Below, in pieces: positions 58,441 through 64,000 of a stretch of DNA of 64,000 bases (position 1 is its first letter; each line of letters begins with the position of its first letter). The notes beneath the pieces are model-generated. The model made no database searches and was not told where the DNA came from. It saw nothing but the letters and a program-made list of their open reading frames with translations. Origin of the DNA: Amborella trichopoda (Eukaryota > Streptophyta > Magnoliopsida > Amborellales > Amborellaceae); the NCBI RefSeq assembly GCF_000471905.2, contig NW_006495382.1, forward strand, positions 138,431 through 202,430, given 5' to 3'. Both the position numbers and the translations under genes were made by a program.

Positions 58441-58770
58441 CTAATCCTCATGTCGGCAGCATCTCTTCGAATTGTGGTTGAAATGGACGATGCGCATTGG
58501 ACGGAAGAGGGCTTCAATCTCATGAAAATTCAGAATAAAAAATGGAGCATCAACATAATCTTTCTTCCTCTTGACTATCATGGGTTTCTTCATTGGTGCA
58601 GGCGGGCAGTTTTCAAGGAATGGGATCTTGTGCTCAGCAGAAGTGGGTGTGGAGCAATCATCTGAAGCATCTAGCTTTGGAGATCGGTGAATCTCAATTG
58701 CCTGTGGGCGCATGCCAAAGAGTTTGCTACCTTCGCTTTCTTTAGATACAGATACAGAGAGCACAGACAT
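58441..58770 (-). CDS. SIAMESE-RELATED (SMR) type cyclin-dependent kinase inhibitor
   Basis: A 109-residue single-exon protein starting with ATG at 58770 and stopping with TAG at 58441. The family signature is clear: CSTPTSAEHKIP (residues 39-50), CPPAP (55-59), a basic stretch KKPMIVKRKK (61-70), and the C-terminal PFFILNFHEIEALF (76-89), which matches the cyclin-binding type E-I/L-E-x-L/F-F motif. SMR proteins are plant-specific nuclear inhibitors of CDK-cyclin complexes that promote arrest of mitosis and endoreplication. Length is normal for the family (about 80-130). There are no in-frame stops or frameshifts, unlike everything around it. The gene stands alone between a copia fragment and a possible hAT-like element. 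Which SMR subgroup it belongs to cannot be told. Confidence 0.85.
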   Translation of the reverse strand: MSVLSVSVSKESEGSKLFGMRPQAIEIHRSPKLDASDDCSTPTSAEHKIPFLENCPPAPMKKPMIVKRKKDYVDAPFFILNFHEIEALFRPMRIVHFNHNSKRCCRHED

Positions 58771-58790
58771 GGCAAGAAAGAATCACTGTT

Positions 58791-58862
58791 AGAGAGAGAG
58801 AGGATTGCTAATTCCAGAGAGAGAGAGGATTGCTAATTCCAGAGAGAAAGAGAGAGAGAGGT
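58791..58862 (-). repeat. GA/CT repeat with duplicated segment in SMR 5' leader
   Basis: Plus-strand GA runs interrupted by two copies of GGATTGCTAATTCCAGAGAG at about 58801 and 58829. On the coding strand this is a CT-rich leader 20-90 bp upstream of the ATG. CT-rich leaders and GA/CT elements are common in plant promoters and 5' untranslated regions. Confidence 0.85.
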
Positions 58863-59005
58863 GTGGAAAAGGAGAGAGGAGGGATGTGCTATATGAAGCA
58901 ATGGGAGGCGTACAAGGGAAGGAAAAGGTACGGGTGGCCTACTTGTTTGTTTTTCTTCGCTTTGCCAAAGTTTCTTTTGTCTTTTTCTGAGCGGGTATAG
59001 AGACC

Positions 59006-59015
59006 ATAATATATA
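59006..59015 (-). promoter_or_regulatory. Candidate TATA box of SMR-like gene
   Basis: TATATATTAT on the minus strand, about 236 bp before the ATG. It would give a leader of some 200 bp that includes the CT repeat. A weaker CATATAG lies near 58890. Confidence 0.3.
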
Positions 59016-59192
59016 CTTGGTCCCTCAGGTATTTATGTATTAATAATTTCAATTTTTTATTTTGACTTCAAGCCCTTAGCACTTAGATATCACCCTCTAA
59101 AAATTGAATAATCAATGTTATTCTTTTCAAACACACACAAATTTGTTTGACCTTTTCTTATGAGGCTGGTTGTTGGTAGAAGAGGTTACCAT

Positions 59193-59826
59193 TGGGGTGC
59201 GAAATGGCCCGGGTCAACCGTGGCTAGGGTTTCTAGCAAGCCTAGCCCGGCCATAGTCCCAACAATGCTGGAACCAAGGCCTCACCAAATGCAACAAAAG
59301 TAATAAAAGATAAAAACAATAGGCTGGGTTGGGCCAAACTAAGCCGACCCTGCACGAACCTAGCCCAAGATGTCCCAGACCTGTCCTCGGATTGTGGTAG
59401 GTAAGCGTTGGCCCACCCCTTGGGCCTCATTTTATGGCCTAGGCCAGCCCCACCTTAGACCCCATGGATTGACCAGACAAGGTCCAGCTTTAGATCGAGA
59501 AAATGGATTCAAAGTGTTGGTTCTGGATCCATTTGACATTGATCCGACCCAAGTCAGGTGCAGATCGGTTCCATCTTGGACCCTATTGGATCAGGTCAGG
59601 TCCTGGTCAGTGTCAAGTAGACTTGCGCCAACCTAATAAGGATATGCCTAAGATGCATATAAATCTTTATACTTATATATTATAAAATATAATTTTTTAT
59701 ATTTTGTCTTTCCAAACGTGGGCCTCATGTCTAGGTCCAAATGACTTGGACCTCACCTAGATACAAGGAGGTCCGACCCACACGGGAACCGGCCCAACTA
59801 CAGCCCTACGTTACATTGCACCCCAA
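59193..59826. mobile_element. Possible hAT-like non-autonomous DNA element
   Basis: The left end TTGGGGTGCGAAATGGCCCG and the right end, whose reverse complement reads TTGGGGTGCAATG, form short inverted ends about 634 bp apart. Ends with GGGGTG-C/T-AA followed by GGCCCGGG-like sequence are common in plant hAT-type elements. The interior is rich in GGCC, GACC and TTGGG motifs and codes for nothing recognisable. An 8-bp target duplication could not be found, so the call is tentative. Confidence 0.4.
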
Positions 59827-60703
59827 TATTGCGGGGCGTAAGGATGCCCCTATTAGGCTTTCGTGTCGCCAACCATGTAAAAGAAGAAAATGCTCCCGCG
59901 GGAGCATGGAATCTTTTGATTTTTTATGGGAGGCAAGGTGATGGGGGGGTGGTTTATCTTCATTGATGAGTGATTTAAAATTTTATGAATTTTTAATGGA
60001 TGGGCAGAAAGTGCATTGGATGCCTTTCATAGAATTCAATTCCCATCTACCAGTTGAGTAGACTAATCAACTCATGCATCCGCGCACGTGGGGGCCTGCC
60101 AAAAATTGCTTGGATTTCATGAACTCTGCTGGTTCAAGATGCTTTCTATGTAGCCCTCAAAATCAGCATGACGCGATGTGTTATGTTTTATTCTTTATTC
60201 TTTCATTCCAAGTGTCTTCTGCTTGTGGTGAAACCCATAACAACACAAGTTAAAGCCAATTCCCCCATGTTACCATCGACAAAATTGTTTCTCTCCGCGT
60301 TACTTGGGGACATAAAAGAGAGAGAGGCTCCGGTGTGTAGCCCAAGTTTTGGGGGACTTGGCAATTACCTACCATGGTGGTATCTGAATTAATAAGGCGT
60401 CCAATTTGCATACTGCCTGTCTTGTTGGCACAGGCATGCAGTGCATGTACTTTGGGCACCCGTGTTTCCTGGAAACATGTTGTATATTGGAGTTTGGTTT
60501 CTTGTACGGCCCCGTTTGGTTATATAGAAATGAGTCCTTCATACTCTCATTTCTAATGAAAACAGCCCGTAAATGTTGTTTGTATGCCCGCTCAGGGCGA
60601 GCTCCATTTCTACACGGAGACTAATTTTTACGTTTTAAGCCATTTTTAAGGAACTATCAAAACCATAAAAAAAATAGGTAGAATTAACATTTTCAAGAAA
60701 ATA
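59827..60703. other. Intergenic sequence, no gene seen
   Basis: Short open frames (for example 60168-60392) lack family features. A GGGGGG run is at 59944. Nothing else stands out. Confidence 0.5.
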
Positions 60704-60811
60704 TTTTTTTTACGAATATTATGAGTTTTTATTCATTAAATGCCTTAAAAGCACGAGATTACAATAAAGGATTCAAAGAAGAAGAGACAAGAAGAGAGAG
60801 AAGATGAACCC

Positions 60812-61215
60812 CATGCTTGCAAGACCATCTGCGACATCATTGGCCTCGTTGTAGGTATGACAAAAGAAAACCATTGGCTAGGCACAACACAAAGACCATG
60901 AATTTTAACCCAAAGGCCATGGGAGCTACAAAGAATATTATGCTCTAGCCTGCACCACTTAATCACATTCAAAGAATCTCCTTCAATAATAATGCCTCCA
61001 GAGATGTCCCTATTAGCAATAATTTTCAAACCATGAAGTAGGAGCTCATCTCAACATGATTAGCTATAGTGTTGTCACTATGACCAAATTAAAAGAATAG
61101 GACCCCTCACTGTTACGAAGCAATCCACACACACCTATTGGACCTGAGTTACTAAGAAATCTACCATCAAAATTGAGATTGAGGCAGTCCTCAGGAGGCA
61201 ATTTCCAAATCCTAT
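60812..61215 (-). pseudogene. LINE RNase H domain
   Basis: LNLNFDGRFLSNSGPIG (near 61165), then IIIEGDSLNVIKWC (about 60990) and NEANDVADGLASMG (60812-60861) follow in the order of plant LINE RNase H. Catalytic acidic residues are present in each block, but stops and a frameshift break the chain. Confidence 0.8.
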
Positions 61216-61252
61216 GAGAATGACCCAAGAAAGAGGATTAGAAAACTAAATT

Positions 61253-61786
61253 TTATAGATTGACATAAATATTGGTCCGAAGAACACCCGAACCTTTAGG
61301 TGTACAAGAGAACCATTCCCAAAGATATTGAAGGACACGATCTTTAACCCCCTCAATATTTAAATAATCCCCATAAAAAAATCTCCTATTATGTTTCAAC
61401 CACATCTGCCACAGAATAGCACTTCCAAAGATTTCCCAAATGAGTACTCCTTCCTTTGGTGAACCTAGAATAACAAGCTGGTTGGTAATACAAATGAGGT
61501 TCATCAATATCTTATAGAGTAGAACCAATATCGAGAAAGCTCAATACCATAAGCAAGCAGAAAAAGGATGACTTAAGAATAAGTGGAGCCCAGTTTCTTT
61601 ATCATTTTTGCACATCAGGCAGATGTTAAGCAGAATTTTACCTCTCATGAGCAAGTTATCCATAGTGAGGCATTTTTTTTGTAAGGCTACCCAGAAGAAT
61701 GCTTGGATTTTAACATGTTTCAACCATTTCCAGATAGAACCAAGAGTATAATCAATATTGCAAACCCAGTCTATATAAAGTAGCAT
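61253..61786 (-). pseudogene. LINE zinc-binding (zf-RVT) region and following spacer
   Basis: Frame 61786-61541 has WKWLKHVKIQAFFWVALQKK, LLMRGKILLNICLMCKNDKE and LHLFLSHPFSACLWY, typical of the zf-RVT segment. The usual C-x2-C pair is reduced to CLMC, and the later C-x3-H pattern is changed. Frame 61528-61253 continues with AILWQMWLKHNRRFFYGD, a motif usual between zf-RVT and RNase H. Confidence 0.8.
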
Positions 61787-62038
61787 ATAGGTAGGCTAAA
61801 CAGAGAGCACCCCATCATTCTAATCTCATCTTCACAACTAGTTTCGCTGAAGAAGTAGAAGGTCTTGAAGTTGTAGAATTATAGAATCTAGGAGTCTATT
61901 ATAAATACAAGAAATATCCCAAACCCCACCCTAAGTAGAAGAGGAGGCTAGCTATGAAATTTTGGCAATAGGTAGAGAAACTTTGGCAGAAAAGATTTGG
62001 AAATAAATAGTAAAGAAGAGAATAACCAAGCCATTAAT
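61787..62038 (-). pseudogene. LINE linker between RT C terminus and zf-RVT
   Basis: Stop-rich minus-strand sequence without a clear motif. It is assigned by position. Confidence 0.5.
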
Positions 62039-63490
62039 TCAAAAAAAAAACACATTGTCCCCTTTGCCAGTTAACCATCTAATGTTGCTCAAAACTATAT
62101 TTTTGCCGCTGAAAATATCTTTCCATAATTGTGAAGTATACTTGCCCCCTATACCTTTATTAATCAAATGGGAAATATGATCATAGTCGTATTTAGCAAC
62201 AAGAATATCTTTCGAAAGTTGAGAAGAGTATTGAAAAATTCGCCACCACCATTTGGACAAAAGCACCCAGTTCATACGTTTGAGCACTTTGATACCCAAA
62301 CCACCCAATTTGGCAGGCATGCAGACTTTTTCCCAATTTACCATGTGAAACTTCCTTTTATTATCATCCACATTTCCCCAAATAAAGTTCCGCATATATC
62401 TTTCAATAAGCTTAATTACCTCACTAGGCATTTGTAAGATCGACATGAGGTAAATGGGCAAGTTAACATAAGTCAACATAACCAACGTTACTCGACCACT
62501 AAAAAATAGAGTTTTGGTCTCCCATAAATCTAGTTTGACTTGATATCTATTAATGAGAGGGTCCCAAACTGTCTGTGAAATCTTGCGGTGAGAGATAGAA
62601 ACCCCTAATTATTTCAGAGGAAACTTCTATGTTTTAACAGCCAAGGATAAAGGCAAGAGCATCCACTTGGTCAATAGGGCAAGAAATACGAACTAGCAAC
62701 GTTTTATGAAAATTAACTTTGACACCCAAAGCAAGCTAGCCACAAAGGAGGAAAGCATTCAAGTTTTGAACATGATCTTGATTTTCCTCACAAAATGTCA
62801 GGGTATCACTTGCATATTGCATTTGCGAGATGACTGGCTTAGAAGGGAAACAAGGAAACTAGTCAAGAGTCTGCATTCACAATATTCTTAAGCATTAAGT
62901 TGAAACCCATTACAACTAAGTTAAAACGAAAAGGAGAAAGAGGGTCTCCTTGTCTACTTCCCCAAGAAGCTTGAAAGAAATCCTTAAGACTGTCAAAGAT
63001 AAGGACCGAGAAGTATGTTGAAGAACGGCAACCCATAATCCAGGAAATCCATTTAACGCCAAAGCCCATCCTTCTATTAATTTATGCCACTCAACTCTGT
63101 CAAAACATTTTCCATATCTAACTTGATGACCACTCCTAGTTGTTTAGCAGGCTTCCTAGAGTGAATACATTCCTGAGCGATAAGGATGTTATTCGTAATC
63201 ATTCGATCTCTAATAAACACTAACTTTTCATCCGAGACCACATGGGGGAGAGCAAGTTTCAATCTTTTAGCCACAACCTTTGCGATGATCTTATAAAGTC
63301 TGAATAAAAGACTAATGGCCCTAATATTACCAAAATTTCAGCAATGATATCTTTCTTAGGAATCAAAGAAATATAGGTAGAATTGATACCTTTAAGAACT
63401 TTACTAATATTCCAAAATTCCTTAACCATTAAGACCACCATCCTAGAGCAAATACCAAAAACCCTCAAAAGAAGAAAGAGGGACGTCATT
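62039..63490 (-). pseudogene. LINE reverse transcriptase
   Basis: Blocks in order: ISKVLKGINSTYISLIPKKD (63405), FIRDRMITNNILIAQECIHS (63220), VVIKLDMENVLTELSG (63130), WGSRQGDPLSPFRFNLV (62960) and the catalytic box region ISQMQYASDTLTFCEE (62786-62833). The last part is LPIYLMSILQMPSEV (62460) with RNFIWGNVDDNKRKFHMVNW and KLGGLGIKVLKRMN. The catalytic box is YASD in place of YADD (62805-62816). Frameshifts near 63265, 63070 and 62500 and several stops show it is dead. Confidence 0.9.
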
Positions 63491-63530
63491 CAGACTAGGG
63501 GCTTTGTCCCCTGACAAAGCAAAAAGACTT

Positions 63531-63839
63531 TCAATTTAACTTCTTCTTCAGTAACATCTTTTTCCAACTCAAGAACCAAATTAGAAGCAAGGTATTGAAA
63601 GGTACCCCATCCAAGATAATTCCCAACCAAAATTCACTCAAGAATGCCTTCTCAAAGTGATTGACAGGGGCATCATCTCTTTCATTGGAGTCACCTTCAG
63701 GAACTCCAAGTAAACTCATAGCATCGATGTGATTTTTCCTTCTTCTAGTATTCACAATGGCATGAAAAATTGTCTTATTCCTATCTCCTGCTTTAAGCCA
63801 TTTTACTTTAGATCTCTGCCACCAATAGATTTCTTCCAT
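63531..63839 (-). pseudogene. LINE region between endonuclease and reverse transcriptase
   Basis: MEEIYWWQRSKVKWLKAGDR followed by KTIFHAIVNTRRRKNHI is the familiar segment just before the polymerase of plant LINEs. The frame is open for 102 residues and ends before the polymerase begins. Confidence 0.85.
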
Positions 63840-64000
63840 TCTCAGATAGTCACGAAGCTAATTGAGTATAATATTTTTACTAACTACCATGTCCTCATAG
63901 AGTTCTTGATTTTCCTAAACAACGCTTTCCAGTAGCTCTATGTTCATCAGCGTAGTCTCGAACTTACTTGCAATCTAATATTATGTTTCCTTCTTCTAAG

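Larger units (their letters stand above)
60704..64000 (-). mobile_element. Plant LINE (L1-type), 3' portion, cut by window edge
   Basis: Minus strand, entering from the right edge: linker before the polymerase (63839-63531), reverse transcriptase (63490 to about 62500), the C-terminal RT region (62485-62039), a zinc-binding RT-associated region (61786-61541), a spacer (61528-61253) and RNase H (61200-60745). The 3' end has AATAAA near 60735 and an A8 tail (60704-60711). The order is that of plant L1 elements with a C-terminal RNase H. The endonuclease would lie beyond 64000. Confidence 0.9.

Overview
The window looks like seed-plant nuclear DNA, most likely an angiosperm. Ty3/gypsy and Ty1/copia LTR retrotransposons, a plant LINE, plant mobile domain coding sequence and one SIAMESE-RELATED (SMR) type cell-cycle inhibitor gene point this way. 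The species cannot be named from the sequence. About 90 percent of the window is decayed repeat DNA. Only one gene, the SMR-like gene at 58441-58770 on the minus strand, looks like an intact host gene.

Layout. Positions 1-2713 are a minus-oriented LTR (L0) that runs off the left edge and abuts broken gag sequence of an older minus-oriented gypsy element (G0, 2714-about 7186). G0 still has a tRNA-Arg type primer binding site and the inner end of its 5' LTR. Positions 7187-12071 and 50309-54170 are two degenerate direct copies of one sequence (E0-L, E0-R). Each holds a 77-bp minisatellite and a matching anonymous reading frame. They lie on either side of a large insertion.

That insertion, M1 (12077-49244, minus strand), is the main object of the window. 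It has two 3.6-kb LTRs, a perfect 5-bp target duplication (GTGAG), a tRNA-Arg primer binding site, a gag-protease region and an opposite-strand reading frame with a plant mobile domain. No reverse transcriptase, RNase H or integrase was found in it. Two plus-oriented relatives sit inside it. P1 (19545-31638) is a complete LTR-to-LTR element with almost no coding capacity. P2 (38414-43596) is a gag-bearing derivative inserted in the M1 gag gene, with ATCAG duplicated at its edges. Without P1 and P2, M1 is about 19.9 kb.

Shared design of this family: long LTRs with a TATA box, a CU-rich leader, and a minisatellite whose units fold as small hairpins; a low-complexity gag leader; and a 3' non-coding zone with three tandem-repeat fields in fixed order. 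One field consists of degenerate copies of the complement of the element's own primer binding site.

Right arm: a 5'-truncated copia element (about 54220-57311), the SMR gene with a GA-repeat leader, a possible hAT-like non-autonomous element (59193-59826), and a minus-strand LINE (60704-64000) that runs off the right edge. Both reverse transcriptases that can be read have lost a catalytic aspartate.
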